A stretch of DNA of 64,000 nt from Zeus faber (GCA_960531495.1 OY482849.1:2718979-2782978), one strand, 5' to 3'. Positions 1 through 11,319 are shown, counted from the stretch's first letter. Notes: generated by a model not told the origin, from the letters alone. Translations and numbers: made by a program.

Positions 1-270
1 CAATTTGTTTAATTGACATTCCTGCAATTCCCAAAAGAATATGCTCATTGTCTTCAACATCTGTTGACGTCTGTGATCAACTTAAATTTCTTCCAGGCAG
101 GCAAATTGCGCCGATAACTCTCCGTGAATTTGAAAACTGATTGTTATATTTCCTTTTGAATTTCAAGCTACCAGAGCAAGACCCTCTGAACTTTTAACCA
201 TCTTCAAAAACGTGTAGACTGCATCACTTCCCACATGGCAGGATTATTTATTTTCCACTATAGAAGACAT
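1..270. other. Unassigned AT-rich flank
   Basis: I see no recognisable gene or repeat here. The LINE remnant begins just after this stretch. Confidence 0.4.
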
Positions 271-294
271 TCAGATGCGGAAGCTCTGTCTTAC

Positions 295-1386
295 TCACTT
301 TGTCTTTTTGTATGAAGTTGCCAGTTGTAGAGGGGAAGAAACCGTTCTTGTGGCGAGAGGTTTTGGCCTTGTTGGACAGCAGCCTCCTGCCAGAGAGAAG
401 CGTTTCAAACAGTTTGTGTCCGGGGTGGAAAGAGTCGCCACAATCTTACCTGGACGCCTCAGGATCCTGGAGGCGTACAGGTCCTGGAGAGATGGCAGAT
501 TGCAGCGAATCACTTTCGCAACAGAGCGAATGACACGCTGCAGTCTGCCCTTGTCCTTGGTGGTTGCAGCAGCATACCAGATGGTGATGGAGGAGGTGAG
601 AACGGACTCAATGATGGAGGTGTAGAAGTCCACCATCATCGTCTCTGGCAGGTTGAACTTCCTCAGCTGTTGCAGGAAGTACGTCCTCTGCTGGGCTTTC
701 TTGATGATGGAGCTGATGTTCAGCTCCCACTTGAGGTCCTGGGAGATGATGGTTCCCAGGAAGCGGCAGGACTCCACAGATTCAACTGGGTTGTCACACA
801 GGGTGATGGGGGTGAGTGGGGCAGCGTTCTTCCTGAAGCCCACAGCCATCTCCACTGTCTTTACAGTGTTGAGCTCCAGGTCGTTCTGGCTACACCAAGT
901 CACCAGATGGTCAAGATCCCACCTGTAGGCGGACTTATCCCCACCAGAGATGAGCCCAATGAGGGTGGTGTCGTCCGTAAATTTCAGGAGCTTGACAGCT
1001 GGAGGTGATGGCTGGAGGTGCAGCTATTGGCGTACAGGGAGAAGAGCAGAGGAGAAAATGCAGCCTTGAGGGGAACCGGTGCTGAAGGTCCAGGAGTCAG
1101 AGAAGTGTTTTCCCAGCTTCACCTGCTGCTTATTGTCAGACAGGAAGTCCGTGATCCGCCTGCAGGTGGAGTCATGCATGCTCAGCTGGGAGAGCTTGTC
1201 CTGCAGAAGAGCCAAGATGATTGTGTTAAAGGCGGAGCTGAAATCCACAAACAGGATCCTGGCGTAGGTTGAGTAGGTGTGAAGAGGTCCAGTCTCCTGC
1301 TGTGGTGGGGGATGTGGAGCTGGAAGGCTGGGGCTGATGGAAGGTGTCACGGGGGATGGTGTCAGGACTGTCCTATTGCCTTTCAA
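295..1386 (-). pseudogene. LINE reverse transcriptase remnant
   Basis: The reverse transcriptase of the same LINE, in at least three frames. [14 protein letters not shown] near 1215-1265 is the motif-A aspartate block, STGSPQGCIFS near 1060-1100 is motif B, and FTDDTTLIGLISGG at about 940-981 is the catalytic box, with threonine in place of the usual alanine of FADD. The 295-903 stretch stays open for 202 codons and carries the C-terminal region beginning WCSQNDLELN and the conserved KKAQQRTYFLQQLRKFNLP. It is not functional. Confidence 0.78.
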
Positions 1387-1637
1387 AGCGACAGTAGAAG
1401 TTGTTCAGGTCGTTGGCCAGGCGTGAAGTTGTTCAAGGACTGAGGTGTTTCTGCATTGAGGTTTGTGGTTTGCCTGAACCCTTTCCAGACAGAGGCAGAG
1501 TCATTGGCGGAAAACTAGAGTTGGAGTCTCTTTGAGTACAGTCGTTTAGCAACTCGCAACTCTTTGCTAAACCTGTACTTTAAACATGTCTCCCAATCCT
1601 AAACTCCTCTTCCTTCTCTAGCCTTAGCTGTCTGAGT

Positions 1638-2226
1638 TTAGCTGTGTGACAAACAAAGCTGTGTGTTATAACTAACCCTGGTACGTGATGGTTCACAGCT
1701 CTCCTCACAGAAGCTGATGTATGATGTCACAGCCTCTGTGTACTCATCCAGACTATTGGTAACAGTCCTGAATATGTCCCAGTCTGTGCAGTCCAAGCAT
1801 GCCTGAAGATCCTCCACAGCTTCACTGGTCCACTTCTTATATTTCCTCACCACAGGTTTAGGAAGATTTAATTTCTGCCTGTATGCAGGAACCAGGTGGA
1901 CCATGACGTGGTCAGAGTGTCCCAGTGCTGCTCGGTGGATGACGTGATAGGCACTGCTTACTGTGGTGCAGCAGTGGTCCGAAGTATTCTCTTCTCTGGT
2001 GGGGCATTTAATAAACTGTCTATATTTGGGAAGTACATGGCTGAGGTTTCCTTTTGTTAATGTCGCCTTGGACAATAAAAAGGGAGTCGGGGTTTGTCTG
2101 TTCCACACACCGTATCTGGTCGGTGAGCATGTGCTGTGCGTCCTGCACGTTGGCTTGCGGTGGGCAACGCACACCGACACACCGAGGCAACTGTACGAGG
2201 CACCGTCTTGGATGTCAATCAGGTGA
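1638..2226 (-). pseudogene. LINE endonuclease C-terminal remnant
   Basis: This piece would have nicked target DNA during retrotransposition. Near 2050-2090 it reads VQGDIN, a decayed form of the LGDFN block of APE endonucleases. Further on it has [19 protein letters not shown], where the SDH triad matches the catalytic Ser-Asp-His motif. After that come [20 protein letters not shown] and [11 protein letters not shown], typical of the linker between endonuclease and reverse transcriptase in fish Rex1-type LINEs. The N-terminal half of the endonuclease is absent because the insertion is 5'-truncated. Confidence 0.75.
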
Positions 2227-2254
2227 CATAGTCATTTACAACTCTATATATATA

Positions 2255-2561
2255 CAGATACTCCTTACTTAACGACCTACCTGTTTAACGACACTTTGGA
2301 AGAACCAGCTCTCTGACCAGTCGGTATTGTACACTGCATACAATACCGCGGCATGGGCAGCCTCTCAGCTTCAGCATCTCATCTTGCGTCACCTTTCTCA
2401 GTCTCAGTCTTGTTCCCGCAGTCTGTCAGTATTCACTACACTAGCGTTCACAATCGCCACGCCCCCTTACCATGAAATAATGCGAGTCCTCACTTAGCAA
2501 CCAATTCGCTTAATGACCTGATTGTAGGAACGGAACTTGGTCCTTAAGTGAGGAGTACCTG
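2255..2561. mobile_element. pogo/mariner-type MITE (307 bp) with TA target duplication
   Basis: A short non-autonomous DNA transposon. The left end CAGATACTCCTTACTTAACG and the inverted right end CAGGTACTCCTCACTTAAGG differ at 3 of about 23 positions. Both ends are flanked by TA (2253-2254 and 2562-2563), the target duplication of Tc1/mariner/pogo transposases. The inside has no coding capacity and repeats cttaacgac-like motifs. It lies just upstream (in LINE sense) of the truncated LINE. Confidence 0.72.
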
Positions 2562-2563
2562 TA

Positions 2564-3062
2564 TAAATATAAATGCTGTTGTTTTTATTTATTTCTTCAA
2601 CTAAAGAAGCTAACTGTGCTGTATGTGGTAGAATGAAAAGTATAGATTTGCTTTGAAATGTAGTGGTGGATAGTCGAACGTCTCTGAAACAGAACACTTA
2701 ACTAAGTACAGATTCTTTCCAGCACTGCAAGTTGAAAGGTTGTGGACTCGAGGGAGAGTAAAAAAACATTTTCCCTCTCCTAGAGGATCAAGAAGAACAA
2801 CCGATTCACTATCACTTCCTTTTGGAGCAAATCTATTATTTTACAGGACAGGGATTCGAAATTTGTCCGTGACATCATTGAAGATTCCTCATCATTTCCG
2901 CCAGAAATTGTCATCATTTCAAAGTAAAAGTAATTCATTCTTTAAAATGTTTACAAGCGTCACATTGTGATGACAAACTTATGAGACTAAGTTGCATGTA
3001 CTGAGCCTTTAATTTACTCTTGGATGAATGTTGGTCATTTGTTCGCAATAGACCATCATTAT
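2564..3062. other. No recognisable feature
   Basis: AT-rich sequence with no frame or repeat I can support. Confidence 0.4.
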
Positions 3063-4083
3063 CACATTTACATTTACATTTAGTCATTTAGCAGACGCTT
3101 TTACCCAAAGCGACTTACAAGGGAGAATAACATTCAAGCTACATTGCGACAGAGATTAGTGTAACAACAACATTCATGTAACAATAAATACTGCAAGGTG
3201 GTGCTAAGTAATTGTAGGTTAGGACAGGAGGTACTCACTGAAGAGCTGGGTCTTCAAGTGCTTCTTAAAGACAGAGAGGGAGGTCCCCGCTCTGGTCATT
3301 TTTGGCAGCTCGTTCCACCAACGTGGAACTTCAAATGAGAATAGCCTGGATTGCCGTGGCTGTATGGCCGGCAGAGCCAGGCGACGCTCATTTGACGAGC
3401 GCAGCATCCGGGGGGCAACATGTGCTCTTACAAGAGCATTTAAGTAGGCGGGAGCATTCCCAGCAATCACTCTGTAGGCCAGCATAAGAGACTTGAACTT
3501 GATGCGGGCGGCTACAGGTAACCAGTGGAGCTCGATGAGCAGCGGAGTGACATGTGCCCTCTTTGGCTGGTTGAACACCAGTCGCGCCGCCGCATTCTGT
3601 ATCATCTGTAGTGGCTTCACCGCACAGGCCGGCAAGCCTGTTAAGAGGGCGTTGCAGTAGTCGAGCAGTTGAGTGGCATATTGGGTCAGGTACGGCCTGA
3701 CTTTTCGGATGTTGAGTAGTGCTAAGCGGCAGGACCGGGAGACGGCGGCAACATGGTCCGAGAATGTCAGTTGGTCATCAATAATGACACCAAGATTCCT
3801 TGCAACCTTGGTAGGAACAAGAGATAGAGAGTCAATTTTAATATCAATGTTGTGATAAATACCTTGTTTGGCCGGGAAGACCAGCAGTTCCGTTTTCGCC
3901 AGATTTAGTTGAAGATGATAATCCTTCATCCGTGTGGATATGTCAGCGAGACAATCCGAGATCCGCGTCAAGACAGTAGGGTCGTCGGGCGGGAAGGACA
4001 GATAGAGTTGAGTATCATCCGCATAGCAGTGGTATGAAAAGCCATGTGAGCGGATGATCGGGCCCAGTGAGGTGGTGTTATCC
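3063..4083 (-). mobile_element. L2-type LINE fragment, 5'-truncated
   Basis: A minus-strand L2 (fish Maui-like) LINE copy consisting of the last third of the reverse transcriptase ORF and the 3' UTR. It begins at about 4083, just before the catalytic box, and ends at about 3063 in short AAATGT-like units. The 3' UTR (3063-3120) contains the widespread fish motif read here as TTAGCAGACGCTTTTACCC. The coding part is uninterrupted, so this copy is younger than the other LINE fragments here. Confidence 0.82.
3219..4083 (-). pseudogene. L2 reverse transcriptase C-terminal ORF, open for about 288 codons
   Basis: A partial reverse transcriptase of an L2 LINE. It reads PIIRSHGFSYHCYADDTQLY, with the catalytic YADD at 4014-4025. 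It then continues without a stop through NLGVIIDDQLTFSDHV, LLDYCNALLTGLP, QNAAARLVFNQPKRAHVTPL and LHWLPVAARIKFKSL to a stop at 3219. These blocks are the standard C-terminal order of L2 ORF2. The first in-frame Met (3971) is internal and not a real start. The endonuclease and the first RT motifs are missing, so the copy cannot move itself. Confidence 0.82.
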
Positions 4084-5180
4084 CTTAATTCAAAGTGTCA
4101 GTGAGTATCATAATCATGTAGCTCCAAACTCCAAACAGTCTCACACTAGTGTTTAAAAATGAATCATAAATATTTAAGCCTATAAAAATCTTTACTCTTT
4201 ACACTTTTCTCTTAACAGAAATGAGCTGCAAACAAAAGCTTAAAAACTTTTTATTATACTACATTTGGCAATGTTATTAAAACTCGCAATGAAACACCTT
4301 TAATCATACCAGCTTTTAGAAACCAACAAAATTGGCATTCAGCATGAAAAATGTATTTAGCTTTAATGGTGGCCAAACCAAAACTGTTCTTTCCTTGATT
4401 GCAATTAAATCAAGTAAATTCATTACATGTACCGGGTTTTATAAAAAAAAATATTCATGTTCACGGTAAGGGGAAAAAGCTTCATGACTTTTTTGGACAA
4501 CTAGTTTGAGTGTTGAATGTGACTAATCACAGGGGTTCAAATGGCAGGCCAGACACTTTGATTAAGCAGAACAAAGATTGGGAGCAAAGCCTGTTATGAG
4601 ATGCACACTTTTCAGGCGCTTGCATTCAAGCAATCCACATGGGTAAGTTATGTACAAAAGAAACCTAATTTCTTGTGTGCGCAATGTCAAAATGTTTCTG
4701 AAACCATCACGGTAATGACCGAGCCCTAATTTATTAGAGTGCAGTCATGACCTCTCTTTTTGTACGGCACCTAAAGCAACTAAACAGAATTTTGAATGCC
4801 TTTTTTCATATTAATTTAATCCTCAGCGATTATTTTCTGTTCGCAAGTTGAAGATACGCTAACTCGAGACTCCCAGCTCTTTTTGTTCAAGCGTCGAGTC
4901 TCAGTGAATGCCCGTGTGTTGCAAATGAACGACGTTTTTGGCTGATTGACTCCCGACTTCCCAGTCATTACATTTCTTTTTTCCACCAACAACAAATCGT
5001 TTGCGAGTCAACTGTCACTAATCATTAAGTTATGATTATTTTTCCAATGCAGATACAGAACAAACCACACAATATTTTGTGTCTATTTTATTTATTTAAG
5101 TTTTTATTTTTAAAGAATAGCTATATTTACACTACTTCCACCTAAGTGCATATTTTTCACTTTCAATCTTTGATCCATTA
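4084..5180. other. No recognisable feature
   Basis: About 1.1 kb of AT-rich sequence between two LINE fragments. I see no open frame, repeat end or conserved motif. Confidence 0.4.
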
Positions 5181-5183
5181 AGC

Positions 5184-6600
5184 TTAATTATTATGCAGGA
5201 ATAAAAATGGATTAAATTTTATTAAATGCAGAGGCATCTGAAAGTCAACATCCTTAGCGCTGCAGACGTTGAAGAGGTTGGTTTTTAGCAGGCTTTTGAA
5301 GGTGGCCAGGGATGGAGCATTCCAAATGTCAGTGGGGAGAGAGTTCCAGAGAGCTGCCACACTGAAGGTTCTGTCGCAGAAGGTTCGAAGCCTCATGCGG
5401 GGGGTGGAGAGCAGACCCGTATCCGAGGACCGCAGCTTCCGGGACGGGGCATAGGGGTGGAGGAGGTCAGCCAGGTACTGCGGGTGAGGGCGTGGAGGGA
5501 TTTGTAGGTTAAAAATAGGGTTTTATAGGAAATACTGGATTTGACAGGGAGCCAGTGGAGATTGATGAGGGTGGGGGTGATGTGCTGCCAGGGCTTGGTG
5601 TGGGTGAGAACTCTGGCAGCAGAGTTTTGAACATACTGGAGCCTATCCAGGGCTTTGCTTGGAACCCCTGACAGGACTCCATTACAGTAGTCCAGACGGG
5701 AGGTCATGAAAGCGTGGATTAATGTTTCAGCCACGGACTCTGACAGTGATGGGTGGAGTCTGGAGATGTTCTTGAGGTGGAAGAAGGCAGATTTGGTTAT
5801 GGATTTGATGTGTGAGTGGAATGAAAGAAAGAAAGAAAGAAACAGTCTTTATTCGTCACACGACACTCCACAACACATGCTTGCACACACACACACATGC
5901 ACATGCTTGATGGTGGCCGGTGAAATGGCTCCTCTGCTTTTGACCCATCCTGGCTTGTCCTTCCTCCGGGGGCACAGCCAGGAGCAGTGGGCAGCATACG
6001 TGGACGCGCCCGGGGAAGGGGTGAATCGAAGATGACGCCTAGGTTGCGTACTTCAGAGGATGGGAAGATGGAGCAGCCATCAACAACCAAGACGAGATCT
6101 CCAACCTTCGTGAGAAGTGCCTTGGGAGCCACAGCCATGAGTTCAGTTTTGTTATTGTTAAGTTTAAGCATGTTTGAAGACCTCCAGACTTTGATGTCGT
6201 GGAGGCAGTTTAGAAGAGACTGAGGGGGGAGGCGGAAGGTTGGTTTTGTGCTGAGGTAAAGCTGGGTGTCATCTGCGTAGGTATGGAAGGACAGACCGTG
6301 GTGGCGTATGATCTGACCAAGGGAGAGCATGTAAAGGGTGAAGAGGAGGGGCCCAAGCACAGAGCCTTGAGGCAAGACTTGGTCAACTGGGCCAGGGGAG
6401 GAGCAGGAGTCTCTGATAGAGACAAACTGCTTCCTGTTGGTGAGGTAGGATTGGAACCAGGAGAGTGCAGAACCGGAGTGGCCAATGTAGCCAGATAGAC
6501 GGTTGAGCAGGATAGTGTGGGAGACTGTGTCAAAGGCAGCTGAGAGGTCAAGAAGGATGAGGATACTGATGTAGCCTGCATCAGCAGCAATGAAAAGAAA
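5184..6600 (-). mobile_element. L2-type LINE fragment interrupted by a SINE
   Basis: A second, more decayed L2 copy on the minus strand. It starts (5'-truncated) near 6600 within the RT domain and runs to the end of ORF2 near 5184. ILILLDLSAAFDTVSH is motif A, LPQGSVLGPLLFTLYM is motif B and FHTYADDTQLYLS is the catalytic box. After NLGVIFDSPLP at about 6018 the frame enters a SINE. It resumes at about 5822 as HSHxKSITKS, then ETLIHAFMTSRLDYCNGVL and LHWLPVKSSISYK. A frameshift near 5400 separates the final RTFCDRTFSVAALWNSLP block. Confidence 0.82.
5824..6015 (-). mobile_element. SINE, 3' part, inserted in L2
   Basis: Minus-strand copy of the SINE family that is full length at 49823-50250. 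Only the last ~190 bp are present, ending in a (TTTC)n tail in SINE sense (GAAA repeats at 5824-5841). It splits the L2 reverse transcriptase frame, so it inserted after L2. Target duplications are not clear by eye. Confidence 0.75.
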
Positions 6601-6629
6601 ATGCATTGCATCTATTTCTACCCACACAT

Positions 6630-7745
6630 GGCATTACATTTCTTCAACTACAGCAGATATGCACATATTCAGGAGGCGAGATTTGAAAGAGATAGGTGTG
6701 TGTCTGCGTTTAGTTCTCTCTCACTGTCGTAAAGCGTAGCATCCGCATTTATTTTGACGCTTGTGTGAGAGTCTGAACGCCCCCTTTCCATAAAAGACAG
6801 CCTGTCAGAATATTGCCTTCAAAAAATATTCTGTGCATTCAAAGTCCGACATCACCTGGGATGTTCTCTCTTCCTCTCCTTCTCCCTTCCTTCCCTCTCT
6901 CTGTCTCATACTATCGTTCCCACCCCGAGCCCAAGTGTGTACCCTCGTTGTCAGGGCTGGGAAAACATTGAGGAACTGTTTAGCTTAATAATCGTACCAG
7001 TCAGTAGAAACCAGTCAGTAGAAACCTGTTGATCTGAACTTCCCTGTCGTCTGAACTAGTCGCAGATATATTTATTATAGAATCAAAAAGTCTACTGCAG
7101 CCCGGAGTTTCATGTTGCTCCCCAGCCCACTTAGGTGGGGAGGTTGTTACTGTCCATAACGGACAAAGACTTTCCTATCGAAATTTCGAAATTTCGAAAA
7201 TAATCGCATCTAATTAAAGGCTTGTTAATGAAGACCTACTGTACGGTGATGGTTATCACATGGAATCACTGCCCAGTCCTATCCGAAATGAAACGCACCA
7301 CGAAATCACCCAAAACACAAGCAAGCACACAGGGCCTGAAGCCCCCCCAACCCGAACTCGGTGCACCGCCAGCCGCATGGATCACTGTGCTTTCATGCAG
7401 GCCGACCATACTAAGGGAATCGCGTTGTCTGCTTCTCTGAGCACTGAGGCATTGTCTTCTTTTTTTTCCTCTTATTTTTTTTCTCCCCCAAACGTGTTTA
7501 CGTCTCTGTCAGCTTCAGGTTTGTCAGGCAGTCAGGATTGAGGCGGAGATCCAGCCGAGACACCCCCCCCCCCCCCACTCACACACACAAACAGACCTCC
7601 CCCTCGGCCTAAAGAGCTGTTACCATGGCGTACTTTTTGCATTGTGACAGCGAGAACCACCAAGGCCAGGGCGAGACCTGGGGGGACGACTGGGATGCTG
7701 CAATTTTATTTTATTTTTTATAAAATACTCACTCACCAGCACACA
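6630..7745. other. Mostly unassigned; short palindrome and poly-C
   Basis: No gene or element boundary is visible. A perfect 20-bp palindrome lies at 7178-7197 and a run of C at 7563-7576. The stretch at 6880-6930 is CT-rich. Confidence 0.4.
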
Positions 7746-7747
7746 GT

Positions 7748-7749
<2 letters not shown>

Positions 7750-7843
<94 letters not shown>
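7750..7843. repeat. (CA)n microsatellite, about 94 bp
   Basis: An uninterrupted CA dinucleotide array of about 47 units. It creates a spurious Thr-His frame on the plus strand. Confidence 0.98.
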
Positions 7844-7846
<3 letters not shown>

Positions 7847-7849
7847 CAA

Positions 7850-8360
7850 CAATCCATGAAACATTCATGCCAGTATGCAAGGGCCATTTAAGGGGAATTA
7901 AAGTTTTATGTCAAGCTTGACAGTAAACTCGAGACCTGCAGTCTGAACTGTGAGAGGACTTAGATACAGGTCACAAAGATTTCTCTTTTTTTGCTCATCC
8001 TGTGGAACAAAATAAACACAGCTTTCAAGAATATTTTGAGAAAGTTAAATGCAGCCTCAATTAAAAGTTGATGTGCCCTAATTATTTTTTTTCTCTCAAG
8101 GTTTACAATTTCATTCTTGCCTGTTCCGATTATTATCCTCCGTAAATTATTCCTTTTGTTATGTATCTTTGGCGTCTTAGGCAGGACGCCAAGACCACTT
8201 TGAAATGTTTTAATATTTTTTTTTGTTTTGATGCATTTTACACTTATACATTTGTCTTTGTAATCAAGCCCTCACTTCCTCTTTAGAAAGGAATATTGCT
8301 GGACTGTATCTTTTTTTTTTATTTTTTTTTTTTTTTTATCTTAACTGATTTTGGCCCCAA
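7850..8360. other. No recognisable gene; T-rich runs
   Basis: AT-rich sequence with poly-T stretches near 8310-8337. Nothing else is supported. Confidence 0.4.
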
Positions 8361-8512
8361 CAATTCAAGGCAGGATTGGCCCGAAGCATAAGCAAATTAA
8401 GTGCCTGCTTAGGGCCCCTGTGGCCACCAGAGGGCCCCCAAGAGCACTTGAAATGTTTTTGTTTTCATAGGTAAAATTATTATATATATATATATATATA
8501 TTTTTTTTTTTT
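8361..8512. repeat. Repeat-like CCC/GGG segment and (TA)n tract
   Basis: 8395-8450 has the sequence around TTAGGGCCCCTGTGGCC followed by AGAGGGCCCCCAAGAGC, a pattern I associate with interspersed fish repeats but cannot name. 8477-8500 is (TA)n followed by poly-T to about 8512. Confidence 0.4.
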
Positions 8513-8958
8513 TATAGAAATGTCACCAAATTCAGATAAATGTGAAATTATATTCATCTGTGTTTTAATAATCCAGTCTTAAATGCCTCAATGGTGAAAA
8601 AAGCTTGCACTGTCCCTTTAAGAGGAGTCGCCACTTGATGTCATATCTCTGCTGCGCAAGTTTATGGAACACAAGTTTTCATTACAGAAATATATACCCA
8701 GCAACAAGTTATTTTATCGCAAAGAATGTTTATTGTACCCCAAAAAGGCAACCTACGGGGCAGCGGATGAGGCACAAACTGTTCCAATGAAGAGACTGGA
8801 AGTTCCCTTTTTTAATGCTGTGGTAAACTGTGTAGCATCCCGTCTTTGGAGGACCACTTCAGGCTTTCAGTCTCTAGGGGAAGTTAAAGACAACTTTGCA
8901 GTGCATCCCAACTTTGGCCAGCTTGATGCACAGACACGGAGGGACCACTCTAGAGCTG

Positions 8959-9530
8959 CTTTCACACATGCATTGCAACCCTGAATTCATCCGGACATTA
9001 TCCGGAAAAGCTGTATGTATTAATGCAAATGTCCGAATCATTTGACCCGGTCATTACTTTAAATTTAACCAGCCAGCACCCTAGTACAAAGTTCGGGTAA
9101 TGTGGCTTCGGTGGTATGTGTGAACAGAGCAGGTAACTGCCCGGATAATACACAGCCATCGAGTGGGCATGTCGCGTGTCGTCATCATGCGTCACATCAT
9201 GCGCCAGTTTTTTACCATCGTGCGGATTTTCATGCACGGAACATAGTAGCTGTGTACTCCTTTCTGATCTCTTTATTATTCCTTTCCACTATCTTGTTTA
9301 TATTGCGGATACTTCCAAATACATGCAGTATCAACACAAAAAAAAGGCCAACTACTGATACATCTGTAGCCTCGTCCGCCATCTTGTGTGTGCTTTAAAA
9401 CTCTGCAGCGTCATCGTGTCACATCCTGCTTCCTGCACGCTCTACTCGGGCCCTGCCCCTCGTTTAAACCAAACAGATTATTCACATGTAGTAAACGCTT
9501 CTCACATGGAAAATGGAAAATGTGTGAAAG
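8959..9530. repeat. Possible non-autonomous element bounded by 10-bp inverted repeats
   Basis: CTTTCACACA at 8959-8968 is perfectly inverted as TGTGTGAAAG at 9521-9530. The interior has a CCGGACATTATCCGG partial palindrome near 8992-9006 and no coding capacity. Bounded length and CG-containing unique interior suggest a MITE-like repeat, but no target duplication is evident. Confidence 0.3.
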
Positions 9531-9626
9531 GGTAAGGGTAACTCCAGACAATAATGTCACATGACATGACATTGTTGAGCATTCACACCTGACCTGGATC
9601 TAGGTGATAGGATCAGAGTGGCTTCA

Positions 9627-9665
9627 TACCTGTTGCTCGTTGGTTGGTCTTACGAGCAACAGGTA
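9627..9665. repeat. Perfect 14-bp inverted repeat (hairpin)
   Basis: TACCTGTTGCTCGT (9627-9640) is exactly complementary to ACGAGCAACAGGTA (9652-9665) across an 11-nt loop. No neighbouring gene explains it as a terminator. Confidence 0.8.
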
Positions 9666-10000
9666 AAACCACCATCCCCACACACACTCAGGAGAGGAGC
9701 CCTGTCATGACACATGTCTATCTACTCCTGGCTAATTCCAACTGGCCAACTCTTTACAATAAGCTGGTGTTTACAACCCCCCCGTCTCATGTGTCTCTGT
9801 GCCGGAGGTCCCTGAATACGCCACTTGGGTGGCGCATGGTAGGCAAAACTGCCACAAACAACACCTTGCCCTTTATATAAACTAACGATAATGTATAATA
9901 TAGACAACATCAAGGACCAACAGAACACTTCATATTATCTTTCTGGACAAAACAAAAATCTATGTCACTAGAATAAAACTAGGGTGTAAACCTCCCTCCT

Positions 10001-10180
10001 CATCCATCCATCCATCCATCCATTATCTATACCGCTTATCCCCGTGGGGTCGCGGGAGCCAATCCCAGCTGTCATTGGGCGAGAGGCGGGGTACACCCTG
10101 GACAGGTTGCCAGTCTATCACAGGGCCGACATACAGAGACAAACAACCATGCGCGCTCACATTCACACCTACTGTCAAGC
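10001..10180 (-). repeat. Fish interspersed repeat with (GGAT)n tail
   Basis: In minus sense this reads a block with ACAGCTGGGATTGGCTCC and GGGGATAAGCGGTATAGA, ending in GGATGGATGG units (forward CATC repeats at 10001-10024). This block is common across teleosts, and its tandem tetramer tail is like that of RTE/Rex3-mobilised sequences. Assignment to RTE is from memory of the family, not proven here. Confidence 0.55.
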
Positions 10181-10249
10181 CATTAACTTCGTTATCCCTC
10201 AGGTAACCTCAACGAAGTGTTTCATGGTATCGCCCATCTCGCGCATATC

Positions 10250-11310
10250 CTGACTGGCACAACCGAGCCTTCTCTGACACGCCACCTCCATTGATCCGCC
10301 GCCAAGCAAAACATTGTTGCGAAGTGCTGTACTCGGGGGGTGTGCACTACAAAACCTTTATTTTTGTGTGTCTGTGTTTGGCTTTTAAATCTGCCTCGTA
10401 CCCATGATTCCATCCTGCCGATTAGCGCTGACAGGAATCACAAGCGCCGTCTCAATATTTTTATGGGCAGCGCATCTCATATATTACCGAATCGGCTTAT
10501 GAAACCATGTTTCTGCGCTGACATTTAAAATGCTTTCGGTATGGGGTTGTTTTCACTGTAATCGAATAACTGTGCATGCGTTAAAAAGGGGACACAGCTC
10601 AATTTTATTTTGCCGTTTCTTATAAATATCCAGAATTCAAAAAAAAGAGGGAGATATCTAAATGTCAAAGAAGGAAACAACACTCAAGACCCCCACACTC
10701 TAGCTGCCTTTGTGCACAGGCAGCCGACACTCTATTCTGTTAAGTACAGAACAACACGCAGAAAGCACAACCTTCAGAGCTTGTTCTCTGGGCGATTGAA
10801 GGAGGGCCTCTTTTTTTGTTGAATTGACACTCTTTCATAATTAAAAGAAAATGAAGAGACAGTGAAAAAATTTTTCTCCTGTCTGCCTGCCTCCAGATGT
10901 GCTGTGAACTTGTCAACCTCTTCTGCACCACAAAGATGGTGCAGGCAGATAGACTGTTTTAACTGAGGGGAAGATGGGAGGAGGAGTAGGGGGATAGCAG
11001 GGTGGATGTTGGGGTGGGGGAGGGTGGGTGGCAGCATGGGTCACATTCCTTTTTAAAACACCCCCTTCACCAAAACATCGGGCCCATCTTTTATTTTTAT
11101 TTATAAAATACTGTATAACAAAATAAACATGGCTTTACATTAGCGTTTAATGAATGTTTTCAATTTTGCCCCAGTTGACTGGTCAGTCTGAGTGTGCGGC
11201 TGTAAATGTGGGAATCCGGCCGTATCGCGCATTTTAATTGTTCTGGAAACAAACAACCATGACACTAGAACGCACAAATGTTTAGCTCTAACAGTTCCCT
11301 GCGCCAACAC
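10250..11310. other. Mostly unique sequence, possible conserved non-coding element
   Basis: No gene is supported. 10330-10520 is unique, non-repetitive and retains CpG sites, which is the look of conserved non-coding DNA, but this cannot be judged without alignment. 10970-11040 is a G-rich low-complexity stretch. Confidence 0.3.
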
Positions 11311-11319
11311 TGAACTGAG

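Larger units (their letters stand above)
271..2226 (-). mobile_element. Rex1-type LINE fragment (endonuclease end plus reverse transcriptase)
   Basis: A 5'-truncated non-LTR retrotransposon read on the minus strand. In element order it shows the C-terminal part of an APE-type endonuclease (about 2180-1638), a linker, the reverse transcriptase palm (about 1386-900) and the LINE-specific C-terminal region (about 900-295). The pattern of LSYRxFLGTxIS-like and KKAQQRxYFLxxLRKF-like blocks is that of fish Rex1/Babar elements of the CR1-L2-Rex1 group. The frame is broken several times, so the copy is dead. Two similar fragments occur at 39-40.7 and 44-44.5 kb. The Rex1 label rests on remembered family patterns; CR1-like is the safe fallback. 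Confidence 0.8.

Noticed and set aside
7644-7859. Thr-His frame
   Set aside because: Produced by the (CA)n microsatellite.
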